The notes beneath the pieces were generated by a model. It was not told the origin of the DNA and ran no database searches. It worked only from the letters and a program-made list of their open reading frames with translations. This document shows, piece by piece, positions 42,058-51,097 of a DNA stretch of 64,000 nucleotides. The position numbers and the translations under genes were made by a program. This DNA is from an uncultured Roseburia sp. (lineage in GTDB: Bacteria; Bacillota; Clostridia; Lachnospirales; Lachnospiraceae), in contig UQNW01000019.1 of the NCBI GenBank assembly GCA_900542495.1, positions 1 to 64,000 of the forward strand, written 5' to 3'. Each line of letters opens with the position of its first letter. Positions within the stretch are counted from its first letter, which is position 1.

Positions 42058-43437
42058 ATGGAAACTGGCATAAGTTGTATTATGTATTTTCATGGATATC
42101 GAAAAAGAAGATTAAAAAATAAATGTAAAAAATATATGACTGCGATATTGATTGCTGTGGCACTTTTTACTTTTTTTGTGCAGCGGAAGGAACTTTGGAG
42201 TATTGGGCAAAAAGCAGCAGTTAAAATGGCGGGAGCGCAGGTGATGAATGTGTTAGCACCCGGTCTTGGCTATGAGACGGATGAAGACAGCAGGCACATT
42301 CTTGCAAAAGCAGAAAAAATTCTGTTCCCGATTACGGAATATACGACAAAGATGCAGTCCTATGAGACGGATGCAGAGAGTACTTTGTCTTATGAGATGA
42401 TCCTTGCGATGGAGGCGCTTGACGAAAACTATGTGGACGAGAACGGACAGGTTGTATTGAAAAACAATGTGGCAGAGGAAGCACAGGTGTCAGGTGATTC
42501 ACAGAATATAGGAGCAGCGCAGGTGCCAGATATTTCTCAAGATGAGGAAGGGGTGCAGAACCCAGAACAACCGCAGGATGCAGATCAGTCACAGGATTTC
42601 GCACAGGCAGGAGAAAACGGTAATTCAGCAGCAGAAACCACCCTCACAGTCGCCCCTCCGGCGGTTGCAACACAGAAAGCGGTCGAGTACTCTCTGGATA
42701 AATTAAACGATTTTGATTATCTGGTGCAGAATTTTTATCAGGTTGACAGTACTACAACTGTAAAAAGTGATCAGTTAAACGTGGAAGCACTCACAGGAAA
42801 AAATATGAAGATTGCGCATGATGCAGGCACTCCCCAGATTTTAATTTATCATACACATTCTCTTGAGGGGTACGCAGATTCCATTCCGGGAGACCGCTCG
42901 ACGACAGTTGTGGGGGTAGGAGATTATCTGACGGAACTGCTGACACAGCAATATGGATATAATGTGATTCATGATACCGGGGAATATGATACTGTCAGAG
43001 ATAAGGCTTACTCGAAAGCTGCACCGGCAATTGAACAGATTTTAGCAGATAATCCAAGCATTGATGTGGTGATCGATCTGCACAGGGACGGCGTGGGAGA
43101 GAATACAAGACTTGTCACGAATGTCAATGGAACCGATATGGCAAAAGTGATGTTTTTTAATGGATTAAGCAGGACAACAAAACTCGGTGATATTTCGTAT
43201 CTGTATAACCCATACATAGCGGATAATCTGGCATTTTCGTTTCAAATGCAGCTTACCGCAGCAGAGTACTATCCGGGATTTACTAGAAAAATCTACCTCA
43301 AGGGCTACCGCTTTAATATGCACTATTGCCCGAAAACACTGCTGGTGGAAGTGGGAGCCCAGACGAACACGGTTCAGGAGGCAAAAAATGCAATGGTTCC
43401 GCTTGCGGACATTCTGAATAAAGTGCTTTCGGAGTGA
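42058..43437 (+). CDS. spoIIP: stage II sporulation protein P (amidase/endopeptidase)
   Basis: 459 residues. One N-terminal membrane helix (about 27-43), a low-complexity Gln/Glu-rich linker (about 140-205), and a C-terminal catalytic domain with IYHTHSLEGYADS, VVIDLHRDG and the glutamate in LLVEVGAQTNT, the metal and catalytic residues. It removes septal peptidoglycan stem peptides with SpoIID during engulfment. The start is uncertain, with no clear Shine-Dalgarno at 42058; translation may be coupled to gpr. Confidence 0.95.
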   Translation: METGISCIMYFHGYRKRRLKNKCKKYMTAILIAVALFTFFVQRKELWSIGQKAAVKMAGAQVMNVLAPGLGYETDEDSRHILAKAEKILFPITEYTTKMQSYETDAESTLSYEMILAMEALDENYVDENGQVVLKNNVAEEAQVSGDSQNIGAAQVPDISQDEEGVQNPEQPQDADQSQDFAQAGENGNSAAETTLTVAPPAVATQKAVEYSLDKLNDFDYLVQNFYQVDSTTTVKSDQLNVEALTGKNMKIAHDAGTPQILIYHTHSLEGYADSIPGDRSTTVVGVGDYLTELLTQQYGYNVIHDTGEYDTVRDKAYSKAAPAIEQILADNPSIDVVIDLHRDGVGENTRLVTNVNGTDMAKVMFFNGLSRTTKLGDISYLYNPYIADNLAFSFQMQLTAAEYYPGFTRKIYLKGYRFNMHYCPKTLLVEVGAQTNTVQEAKNAMVPLADILNKVLSE

Positions 43438-43884
43438 CAGTTGTACATATCAGAGAACGTAATGTTACTAAAATGAGGCACGAGTGAACAGTAACAACGT
43501 AATTTAATGAAAAATATAAAACTTTTGAATTTTAATGCTTTTTTTTGGGAGATATGATAAGATATAAAAAAGCAGTTTTTCTATATTACCTGCACGGTCG
43601 TTGTATTTGATACGGTCTGACATGAACTTTTTATAGTATTGGCAGCTATGGGTATAGTTGTTCACAGCGATAAGGGCGTGCAGTGTTCACAAATACTTTT
43701 AATTCTATCAATATTCCCTGAAAATCTTGCTTTTGAACACCCATTGTAATATAAAGCAGGATTGTAATCAGGAAGAAGATGGTTTACGGCATGATTTTCA
43801 GTTTGAGAATGGAACTGGAACGGCAGAAAAATGTACTTATGTATCCATCCTGCTTTATAAGTTTTTTATCAAGGAGGAAAAGAT
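43438..43884 (+). other. 447-base gap with a long-range inverted repeat before the Rpn gene
   Basis: TATAAAGCAGGAT (43750-43762) is exactly complementary to ATCCTGCTTTATA (43847-43859), 84 bases apart, and ends twelve bases before the AAGGAGG of the nuclease gene. A roughly 50-codon frame from ATG 43779 runs through this Shine-Dalgarno into the gene in another frame and could act as a leader. No clear terminator follows spoIIP. Confidence 0.5.
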
Positions 43885-44928
43885 ATGAGTGGAAACAGAG
43901 AGTACAAAAGTGATGTGTTCTGCATGCTGATGCAGGACAAAAGGAGAGCACTCGAACTTTACAATGTGATGAATGGATCTTCCTATGATGATCCGGATGC
44001 TGTTGAAATGAAAACATTAGACGGCGGTATCTCATTGTCGGTCAGGAATGATGCGGCGTTTGTTGTGGATGCAAGGCTCAGTATTTATGAACATGAGTCA
44101 ACTGTGTGTCCGAATATGCCGGTTCGAAGCCTTATCTACTTTACAGCAATACTTTCCGAGTATTTAAACTGCAGGGATGATGGAAGCAAAATCCATAAGA
44201 ATATATATGGACGAAGACTTGTCCGAATACCGACACCACAGTTTGTGGTCTTTTATAATGGCGAAGAAAAACAGCCAGAGATACAGGAATTAAGACTTTC
44301 AGATGCATTTGAAAAACCTATGGATGATCCGAAACTGGAATTGAAATGTATGGTTTATAACATCAATACAGGAAAGAATAAGGAAATCATGGATCAATGT
44401 CAGTGGTTAAACGAATACATGATTTTTGTAAATAAAGTCAGGGAATATCATCATGAACATACGGAACAGGAATTATTATCTGATATCGAAAAAGCGATAG
44501 ATTATTGTATTGATAATAATATTTTACGGGATTTTCTTAAAACGCGCAGAAGTGAGGTGGTAAAGAATATGCAGCTTGATTATACGTTTGAACGTCAGAT
44601 TGAACTTGAGCGTGCAGATGCAATTGAAGAAGGCCGAGAAGAAGGTCGTGAAGAAGGCCGAAGAGAAGGTCGTGAAGAAGGTCGAAGAGAAGGCAGAGCG
44701 GAAGGCCAAGAAGAAGGTAGAGAAGGTAGAGAAGGTAGAAAAGAAGGCAGAAAAGAAGGCAGAGAGCAAGGTCGCAAAGAAGGCCGCGCACGTGAAATTT
44801 ATCAGTCTGTTTCGGAAGGTGATTATTCAATGCAGCGCGGAGCACAGAAACTTTCTATGACAGTTGATGAATTTAAGCAGGAAATGATAAAAGCCGGATA
44901 CAGAATAATGGAAGTACCGGTTCAGTGA
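43885..44928 (+). CDS. Rpn-family PD-(D/E)XK nuclease with charged repeat tail
   Basis: 347 residues; start behind AAGGAGG. Residues 1-165 resemble the PD-(D/E)XK transposase/recombination-promoting nuclease group: YKSDVFCMLMQDKRRALELYNVM, VVDARLSIYEHESTVCPNMPVR-type core with D, E and Q in place, then GRRLVRIPTPQFVVFYNG. A helical middle ends near 245. Residues 250-300 are repeats of GREEGR/GRKEGR type. An in-frame ATG at 44569 with GAGGTGG upstream could give a separate C-terminal product. Rpn proteins in enterobacteria act in phage defence, held in check by such internal products; the role here is inference. Confidence 0.8.
   Translation: MSGNREYKSDVFCMLMQDKRRALELYNVMNGSSYDDPDAVEMKTLDGGISLSVRNDAAFVVDARLSIYEHESTVCPNMPVRSLIYFTAILSEYLNCRDDGSKIHKNIYGRRLVRIPTPQFVVFYNGEEKQPEIQELRLSDAFEKPMDDPKLELKCMVYNINTGKNKEIMDQCQWLNEYMIFVNKVREYHHEHTEQELLSDIEKAIDYCIDNNILRDFLKTRRSEVVKNMQLDYTFERQIELERADAIEEGREEGREEGRREGREEGRREGRAEGQEEGREGREGRKEGRKEGREQGRKEGRAREIYQSVSEGDYSMQRGAQKLSMTVDEFKQEMIKAGYRIMEVPVQ
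44569..44928 (+). CDS. possible internal C-terminal product of the Rpn gene
   Basis: ATG 44569 is in frame with the nuclease gene (codon 229) and has GAGGTGG eight bases upstream, a better-than-random Shine-Dalgarno. The product would be 119 residues: a helix (MQLDYTFERQIELERADAIE), the charged repeats, and a C-terminal helix-turn segment (GAQKLSMTVDEFKQEMIKAGY). Known RpnS-type proteins arise the same way. Not proven here. Confidence 0.4.
   Translation: MQLDYTFERQIELERADAIEEGREEGREEGRREGREEGRREGRAEGQEEGREGREGRKEGRKEGREQGRKEGRAREIYQSVSEGDYSMQRGAQKLSMTVDEFKQEMIKAGYRIMEVPVQ
44628..44790 (+). repeat. degenerate 12-bp tandem repeat coding for GREEGR units
   Basis: About thirteen imperfect units built on GAAGGYMGAGAA/GAAGGTCGTGAA follow one another with mostly 12-base period and occasional 9-base units (GAAGGTAGA). 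The length can change by slippage in steps of three bases, keeping the frame. Confidence 0.8.
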
Positions 44929-44937
44929 GCAATTTTG

Positions 44938-44978
44938 GAATCATTGAAAAGGGTTATTTCAAACTCTTTTCAATGATT
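44938..44978. terminator. hairpin between the convergent Rpn and asnB genes
   Basis: AATCATTGAAAAG (44939-44951) pairs with CTTTTCAATGATT (44966-44978), 13 pairs. The T runs are weak on both sides, so termination in either direction is probable rather than certain. Confidence 0.6.
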
Positions 44979-44988
44979 CATTTGCTGT

Positions 44989-46836
44989 TTATAAGTGCAA
45001 CTTATATTTTTCCATCCAATAATTGATCTGGATGAAGTAGGCAAGCAGTTGAGGACCAGCCATAAGCTGCCCGAACCACGGTTTCCCGTACTCTGTCGGA
45101 GCTTTTAGAAAAGTATCAAGTTTTCTTGAATCAATGAAATCTTTGATCGGTGCATCCGGCTGGGTGAGAATGTGTTTCATTTCTTCAATCAGAAGTTTTT
45201 CATAGCCGGGATGATAAGTTTTCGGATAAGGGCTCTTTTTCCGGTGTAAAAGTTCCTGTGGAAGCAGATCTTTACATGCGTCACGGAGCAGCGCTTTTTC
45301 AACACCATTCTGGTACTTCATTTCCCATGGAACGTTAAAGACATATTCGATGATGCGGTGGTCTGCGAATGGAACACGCGCCTCAAGCCCGGAATACATA
45401 CTGGTACGATCCATGCGGTCGAGAAGTGTCTGCATAAACCATTTGATGTTCAGATAAGCGATATTATAACGTTTTCGTTCAATATCGGTTTCGTCTGGAA
45501 GATGAGGAGCCTTGCGCAGGGAAGTCTTGTAACAGTCGTAGGAATAGGCAGACAGATCCAGATCTTTTATAAACGAGTCCTTTAAGAATAAGGTCCGCAC
45601 AGACATATCAGCAGACCATGGAAAACCGTCTCTGGATAACAGATCTTCCCGATAAAACCAAGGATAACCGCCGAAAATCTCATCAGCACATTCCCCGGTC
45701 AAAGCTACTTTATTATGCTGCTTTACAAGAGAGCAGAAGTAGAGGAGAGAGGAGTCCACATCCGTCATGCCCGGAAAATCTTTTGCATTGACCGCATCCT
45801 TGAGTGCTGAAAAAAGAAGCTTTTCATCACATTCGAGATAGGTGTGGTTCGTGTGATAATGGTCTAGCATAATTTTGACATAAGGAAGATCGCGCTCCGG
45901 CTGAAAGGCATTGGATTTAAAATAAAGATCATTATCCTTAAAATCAAATGAGAACGTATTTAACGTTTCCCCACGTTCAATCAGATAACGGCAGGCAATT
46001 GCAGTGACAATGCTCGAATCAATGCCGCCGGATAAAAAAGTACATACCGGAACATCCGACACCATTTGTCTGGTGACAGAGTCGCGGATGAGGAAGGAGA
46101 CGGTTTCCACAGTTTTTCCATAAGAATCTGTGTGCGGAGTACGAAAAAGATCCCAATAGGTACGATCGGATACTGTGTCATCGCAAAAGATGAGATAATG
46201 TCCGGGAAGTACTTCATTTACATGTTTGAAAATTCCGTTGCCCGGGGTACGGGCAGGACCAATGGAAAGAATCTCGCGCATGCCTTCAAATGAAAGCTCC
46301 GGTGTAAAACCCGGAAAACAAAAAAGAGCCTTTGGCTCGGAGGCAAATATAAGCTGTCCGGACAAAAAAGCGTAAAAAAGAGGCTTGATTCCCACACGAT
46401 CACGGTACAAAAGTAATTTTTTTGCGTTGTCATCCCAGATTGCAAAGGCAAAAATGCCATTCAGTTTCTTTACAAAATCGGGTCCGTACTGCATATAAGC
46501 GTAAAGGATGACTTCGGTATCGGAAGTGGTTGAAAAATGATAGCCGTATGTCTTAAGATCGCGCGCAAGTTCCTCTGTATTATATAATTCTCCATTGTAT
46601 ACAATCGCATATTCGTTTCCGTCTTTTTGCCGGAGAATCGGCTGTTTTCCGGTGACAATATCTCGGATACTCAGGCGGGCATGGGAAAGACCAGCCATGT
46701 CTGACAGATAAATCCCGGCTTCATCATTTCCCCGATGTGCAAGACATTCATGCATGGAGGTCAATACACAACTCCATTTTTCTTTTTTTTGTTGATAATT
46801 TTCTGATGCATTAAAAAAACCTGCAATTCCACACAT
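44989..46836 (-). CDS. asnB: asparagine synthase (glutamine-hydrolysing)
   Basis: 615 residues. The N-terminal glutaminase starts MCGIAGFF, with catalytic Cys2 after Met removal, and has the RGNDEAG and VYNGELYN motifs. The synthetase domain has the PP-loop FLSGGIDSS and LTGECADEIFGGYPW, and RMDRTSMYSGLEARVPFADHRI. It makes asparagine from aspartate, ATP and glutamine. Length matches AsnB. It is divergent from the Csp-like gene. Confidence 0.96.
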   Translation of the reverse strand: MCGIAGFFNASENYQQKKEKWSCVLTSMHECLAHRGNDEAGIYLSDMAGLSHARLSIRDIVTGKQPILRQKDGNEYAIVYNGELYNTEELARDLKTYGYHFSTTSDTEVILYAYMQYGPDFVKKLNGIFAFAIWDDNAKKLLLYRDRVGIKPLFYAFLSGQLIFASEPKALFCFPGFTPELSFEGMREILSIGPARTPGNGIFKHVNEVLPGHYLIFCDDTVSDRTYWDLFRTPHTDSYGKTVETVSFLIRDSVTRQMVSDVPVCTFLSGGIDSSIVTAIACRYLIERGETLNTFSFDFKDNDLYFKSNAFQPERDLPYVKIMLDHYHTNHTYLECDEKLLFSALKDAVNAKDFPGMTDVDSSLLYFCSLVKQHNKVALTGECADEIFGGYPWFYREDLLSRDGFPWSADMSVRTLFLKDSFIKDLDLSAYSYDCYKTSLRKAPHLPDETDIERKRYNIAYLNIKWFMQTLLDRMDRTSMYSGLEARVPFADHRIIEYVFNVPWEMKYQNGVEKALLRDACKDLLPQELLHRKKSPYPKTYHPGYEKLLIEEMKHILTQPDAPIKDFIDSRKLDTFLKAPTEYGKPWFGQLMAGPQLLAYFIQINYWMEKYKLHL

Positions 46837-46925
46837 ATATTTCCCTACGTTCTGAACACATTCTATTTTGATTTATTTTATGCTAAGTGTGTAAATTCAT
46901 GCATATGATTACAAGACTTGTAGAT

Positions 46926-47016
46926 TACGCAAATCAGGAATTGGGTAATTAAAGATAATTGCGAAACTCCTAGAAACAACATTCATAACGTAAATCAGGA
47001 ATTGCGCAATTACCCG
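46926..47016. repeat. intergenic repeat family copy B
   Basis: AATTGCGAAACTCCT (46957-46971) is identical to the terminal repeat of copy A, and CATTCATAACGTAAAT (46980-46995) matches copy C. AAATCAGGAATTG occurs twice (from 46931 and 46992), and GGGTAATT/AATTACCC close the element as an inverted repeat. It lies in the asnB/Csp-like divergent gap and ends 15 bases before the Csp-like start. Confidence 0.7.
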
Positions 47017-47030
47017 GAAAGGAACCTTGC

Positions 47031-48782
47031 ATGAATGAAAATAGCGGAAAAATAGAAAACATCCTAAACCTTGCATTGGATGCCACCAATGAGGAACGCG
47101 AAAAATCATTAAATCTGGATGTAGGATACGATGTTACCGAAAATAGCTGGGAAGTTATAGTAAAATTTTTCGGTACGACAGAGGAATTAAGAGAAAAACT
47201 GTCGGAACGGTTCCCGGAAGAACAGGCGCAGATCGGGATCTATAATCTTACAAACGAGTACGCTATCTTAAGAATACCACAGCCACTGGTGGAACTTGTT
47301 GCAGCCATGCCAGAGATCGAATACATGGAAAAACCAAAACGTCTGTTTTTTGCAGTGGAAAATGGAAAGCGGAGTTCCTGTATCAATCCGTTGCAGACCG
47401 GACAAAATACAGGTTCTGCGAGCAATCTGACCGGAAAAGAGGTGCTTGTGGCGGTCATAGATTCCGGGATTGATTATGCACATCCGGATTTTCGAAACAG
47501 TGACGGAACGACGCGGATCGCTGTTTTGTGGGATCAGACACTTGGAAGCGTTTATGAGCGAGAGACGATCAATCTTGCGTTGCGGCAGGAGAGCGAGCAG
47601 GAACGTTACGCAATCTGTCCTAGCAGGGATCTCTCCGGGCATGGGACCCATGTGGCAGGCATTGCAGCAGGAAATGGGAGAGCTTCGGGTGGCAGATACC
47701 GCGGCGTTGCATACGAGAGTGAATTGATCGTGGTAAAACTTGGCGTTCCGGGGGAAACTTCCTTCCCAAAAACAACCGAGCTTATGAGTGCTGTGGATTT
47801 TTGCATTGCAAGGGCGAGGCAGTACGGAAAACCGATTGCATTGAATCTGAGTTTTGGAAATAACTATGGCTCTCATTCAGGAACTTCCCTGATTGAAACG
47901 TATCTCGACGATATGGCGAATTACTGGAAAACATCTATCGTGATCGGGAGTGGAAATGAGGGAAGCACAGCCGTCCATACAGCAGGACAGATGACCGCGG
48001 ATAATGTGCAGGAGGTTGAGATTGCTGTCAGTGCATACGAGACATCCCTCAATCTGCAGATCTGGAAAAATTATGTGGACGAGATCGCAGTGTCGGTCAT
48101 TGCCCCGGGAGGAACTGTCGTCGGACCTTTGCAGCAGGTGCAGGGAACACAGAGATTTCGGTTAGGGAATACAAACCTTCTTGTGTATTATGGTGAACCA
48201 AGTCCCTATAATCCATATCAGGAGATTTACATTGACTTCATTCCGGCAGAAACCTATCTTGAGGAAGGTATCTGGAGAATCAGGCTGACGCCGATCAACA
48301 TTACGGATGGAAAATTTGACATGTGGCTTCCGGCAGGAAATGTGTTAAACAGTGGAACAGGTTTTTTGAATCCGGTGGAGGAAACAACACTTACAATCCC
48401 TTCCACGGCTGCAAAGGTAATCACAGTCGGAGCCTATGATGCAAGGTTTGACCAGGCAGCATTTTTTTCCGGCAGGGGATATACGAGGGCGACCAATCAG
48501 GTAAAGCCGGATCTTGTTGCACCAGGGGTTGAGATTATGTCGTGTGCGCCCGGCGGCGGATATCAGGTGCGCACCGGGACATCAATGGCGACACCATTTG
48601 TGACCGGAAGTGCAGCACTTTTGATGCAATGGGGAATCGTGGATGGAAATGATGCCTATCTTTATGGGGAAAAAATGAAGGCTTACCTGATCCGTGGAGC
48701 CCGAAAACTTCCAGGATTTTCCCGTTATCCGAACCCTGTTTTGGGCTGGGGAGCACTGTGTGCAGCAGACAGTATTCCATAA
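47031..48782 (+). CDS. Csp-like S8 family subtilisin protease
   Basis: 583 residues. A prodomain of about 110 residues precedes a subtilase domain with Asp144 (VIDSGIDYAHPDF), His204 (SGHGTHVAG), oxyanion Asn309 (GSGNEG) and Ser518 (GTSMATP), so it should be active. The large insertion between Asn309 and the serine (jelly-roll-like, about 320-450) is the layout of clostridial Csp germination proteases. No signal peptide. In relatives Csp proteases activate the cortex hydrolase SleC; no sleC is adjacent, so the substrate is open. Start is followed by a weak Shine-Dalgarno (AAAGGAA). Confidence 0.88.
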   Translation: MNENSGKIENILNLALDATNEEREKSLNLDVGYDVTENSWEVIVKFFGTTEELREKLSERFPEEQAQIGIYNLTNEYAILRIPQPLVELVAAMPEIEYMEKPKRLFFAVENGKRSSCINPLQTGQNTGSASNLTGKEVLVAVIDSGIDYAHPDFRNSDGTTRIAVLWDQTLGSVYERETINLALRQESEQERYAICPSRDLSGHGTHVAGIAAGNGRASGGRYRGVAYESELIVVKLGVPGETSFPKTTELMSAVDFCIARARQYGKPIALNLSFGNNYGSHSGTSLIETYLDDMANYWKTSIVIGSGNEGSTAVHTAGQMTADNVQEVEIAVSAYETSLNLQIWKNYVDEIAVSVIAPGGTVVGPLQQVQGTQRFRLGNTNLLVYYGEPSPYNPYQEIYIDFIPAETYLEEGIWRIRLTPINITDGKFDMWLPAGNVLNSGTGFLNPVEETTLTIPSTAAKVITVGAYDARFDQAAFFSGRGYTRATNQVKPDLVAPGVEIMSCAPGGGYQVRTGTSMATPFVTGSAALLMQWGIVDGNDAYLYGEKMKAYLIRGARKLPGFSRYPNPVLGWGALCAADSIP

Positions 48783-48814
48783 AAATGTTAAAAAAACACA
48801 TAAAAATAAAAAAG

Positions 48815-48845
48815 TTTACAGATATATAACGTTTTGTGGTATACT
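48815..48845 (+). promoter_or_regulatory. promoter of the diguanylate cyclase gene
   Basis: TTTACA (48815-48820) and TATACT (48840-48845), 19 bases apart, 98 bases before the start. The spacing is long, so strength is probably moderate. Confidence 0.45.
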
Positions 48846-48942
48846 GTACTAAATATAGTGGAGACAGAGGTATAGGGGTACCGATAGTAGGATCATCACG
48901 ATGATAAGGATAAAATTATAGCAATAGTGTGAGGGACAGAAG

Positions 48943-50088
48943 ATGACGAATTTTGGTGAGCATTATAATGAGGAACTGGCGCAGCAGGAGAAAGTAGTCA
49001 ACAAGCGGACTTTATGGGAAATTGTCGGAGCATTTATCGTTTTAACTGCGATATGGGGGCTGGCATTCGGGCAATTCCCGATGGTGAATGCGATTGTGTT
49101 CAGTATAACATATGGAATTTCCGCACTCTTTTTTATTGCAGCGTTACTCATGTTTTTTAAAATGAATCTGTCAGATGAGCGTGTGAAAAACTTTTTTGTA
49201 GTCACGATATGCGTAATCTCGGCGGCAATGAACCTGATATTCAGTTACCATATGGTACTTTTGTATGTACTGCCGATGATCGCAGCAATACAGTATAAGG
49301 ATAAATCAGTTCTGTGGATGTCGTATGCACTCGAAGTTTTTCTGATGCCACTCAGCATGATCGCTGGGTTTTACTATGGAATCTGTGATCTGAACCTGCT
49401 TTTACAGGGAAATCATACGAAATCATGGTATCTTTTCAATATGGTGGATGGCTTTGCACAGATTCCAATGAATAAAATACCGGTTGCTGTTATTATTGTA
49501 TACAGAGTTATACCACAGCTTCTCGTTTTACTGGCATTTACGATCATTACACAATATACCATTGGCAATATGCAGGAGGAAGCATACAAGATCGCAGAGC
49601 TTACCTACCGCAAGGAAGTGGATTCAGCTACAAGGCTTTACAATAAGAATAAATATGAGGATATGCTTTCCAATTACTATACAATGGTGGACCGGGTGGC
49701 AGTTATTCTGTGGGATATCAATAATTTAAAAGAAATCAACGACCGTATGGGACATGGCATGGGAGACAAATTGATCGAGACATTGTCTGGTGCAATCTAT
49801 GTGCAGACGGATAAGCGGAAAAAAGCGTATCGTATCGGTGGCGATGAATTTGTTATGCTCATCGAGAATCCGGAAGATCAGGAGGCAGAACAGATCATCC
49901 AGAGTGTCAAAGATAAACTGGCAAGACACAGAGAGGAAGGCGGACTTCGCGTTTCGAGTGCAGTTGGTACTGCAGAAGGCAATGGAATAGACATTTTAAA
50001 AGTGATCCATGATGCAGACGAACGGATGTATGCGGACAAGAAACGCGGAAAGGAGAGCAGGGAATATGCTATGTTTTATAGTGAATGA
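48943..50088 (+). CDS. membrane diguanylate cyclase (GGDEF)
   Basis: 381 residues. Five or six membrane helices (to about residue 205) precede a GGDEF domain with DSATRLYNKNKYEDML, a GHGMGDKLIE segment and an intact RIGGDEFVML signature, so it should make c-di-GMP. No EAL domain and no clear inhibitory RxxD. The first helix region may be a sensor. The lipid kinase gene starts 23 bases before its stop, so the two are translated together. It may oppose the EAL protein at 5.9-7.6 kb. Confidence 0.92.
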   Translation: MTNFGEHYNEELAQQEKVVNKRTLWEIVGAFIVLTAIWGLAFGQFPMVNAIVFSITYGISALFFIAALLMFFKMNLSDERVKNFFVVTICVISAAMNLIFSYHMVLLYVLPMIAAIQYKDKSVLWMSYALEVFLMPLSMIAGFYYGICDLNLLLQGNHTKSWYLFNMVDGFAQIPMNKIPVAVIIVYRVIPQLLVLLAFTIITQYTIGNMQEEAYKIAELTYRKEVDSATRLYNKNKYEDMLSNYYTMVDRVAVILWDINNLKEINDRMGHGMGDKLIETLSGAIYVQTDKRKKAYRIGGDEFVMLIENPEDQEAEQIIQSVKDKLARHREEGGLRVSSAVGTAEGNGIDILKVIHDADERMYADKKRGKESREYAMFYSE

Positions 50089-50989
50089 GCATTCCAGAAG
50101 CGGAAAAGGTGCGGCAATCTGGAAAGAGGCAGAAGCTGTTTTGAAGGATAAGAACATTCCATATGAGGCATATGTCACAGAGTACGAGGGGCATGCCTGT
50201 ACTCTTGCGCATGAGATCTGTGAAAGACCAGAGGATGACATCCGGCTCGTCGTTGTAGGTGGGGACGGAACGGCTAACGAAGTGATCAATGGCATGACAC
50301 ATTTTGAAAAAGTACGTTTTGGCGTGATCCCGACAGGCTCAGGAAATGATCTTGCAAGAGGACTTGGAATTACAGGAAGTCCTGCAGATGTAATGGAACA
50401 TATTTTAAACTGCAAAGAAGATTATGTGATGGATCTTGGCGAAGTAAGCTGGAACGGCGGTGAGAAGCCAAGACTGTTTGCAATCAGTGCAGGTGCAGGC
50501 TTAGATGCGTTAGTCTGCAAAAAAGCATTAAAATCCAAAGTGAAAGATACGTTGAATAAAATTCATCTTGGAAAACTTACTTATCTGTTTTTGACGGTGC
50601 AGTCTCTTTTTAGCATGCAGACGACAGATGCCGGAGCAGTTTTTGACGGAAAAGGACAGCAGAACCGGAAAAAAATGATTTTTGCTGCTGCAATGAATTT
50701 CCGGGCAGAGGGTGGCGGCGTGCCGATGGCACCGAAGGCTGATGCGCAGGACGGAAAATTATCTGTGTGTATGGCATGGGGGATTCCAAAATGGCGTACC
50801 TTTTTATGTCTGCCATTGCTTGTGACAGCCAAACATTTACGAATCAGAGGGTTTGAAGTGACGGACTGCAGAGAGTATCGCCTGAAATTAAAAACACCTA
50901 TGGTGCTGCATGCAGACGGAGAGTATTGTGGAGATGTGACCGAGATGCATTTTAAATGTCTGCCACGAAAACTTCATGTCTTGTGGTAA
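50066..50989 (+). CDS. diacylglycerol/sphingosine kinase-family lipid kinase
   Basis: Start set at ATG 50066 (AGGAGAG upstream), giving 307 residues. The catalytic domain has VVGGDGTANEVING (nucleotide binding) and IPTGSGNDLARGLGI, both diagnostic of the DgkB/YegS group. FVNEHSRSGKG-like N-terminus (FIVNEHSRSGKGAAIW) is typical. It would phosphorylate diacylglycerol or a related lipid for membrane lipid recycling. It overlaps the cyclase gene in another frame. Confidence 0.92.
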   Translation: MLCFIVNEHSRSGKGAAIWKEAEAVLKDKNIPYEAYVTEYEGHACTLAHEICERPEDDIRLVVVGGDGTANEVINGMTHFEKVRFGVIPTGSGNDLARGLGITGSPADVMEHILNCKEDYVMDLGEVSWNGGEKPRLFAISAGAGLDALVCKKALKSKVKDTLNKIHLGKLTYLFLTVQSLFSMQTTDAGAVFDGKGQQNRKKMIFAAAMNFRAEGGGVPMAPKADAQDGKLSVCMAWGIPKWRTFLCLPLLVTAKHLRIRGFEVTDCREYRLKLKTPMVLHADGEYCGDVTEMHFKCLPRKLHVLW

Positions 50990-51097
50990 AAGCGGCATGA
51001 TGTAATTTCAAGTGGCAGCTCAGAAGATACTGAATAATTAAGAATAAAGTAAAAGTTCCCTTCATAGAATGTGATAACATATGGAGGGAATTTTTTT

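Noticed and set aside
44628..44790. Regular repeat that could be mistaken for a CRISPR array
   Set aside because: The period is about 12 bp, there are no unique spacers, and the units code in frame for the protein.
44524..44860. Long open frames in other frames and on the minus strand across the GREEGR repeat
   Set aside because: They arise from the 12-bp tandem repeat, which keeps all frames open (Lys/Glu, Ser/Pro or Leu-rich translations). No independent start signals.
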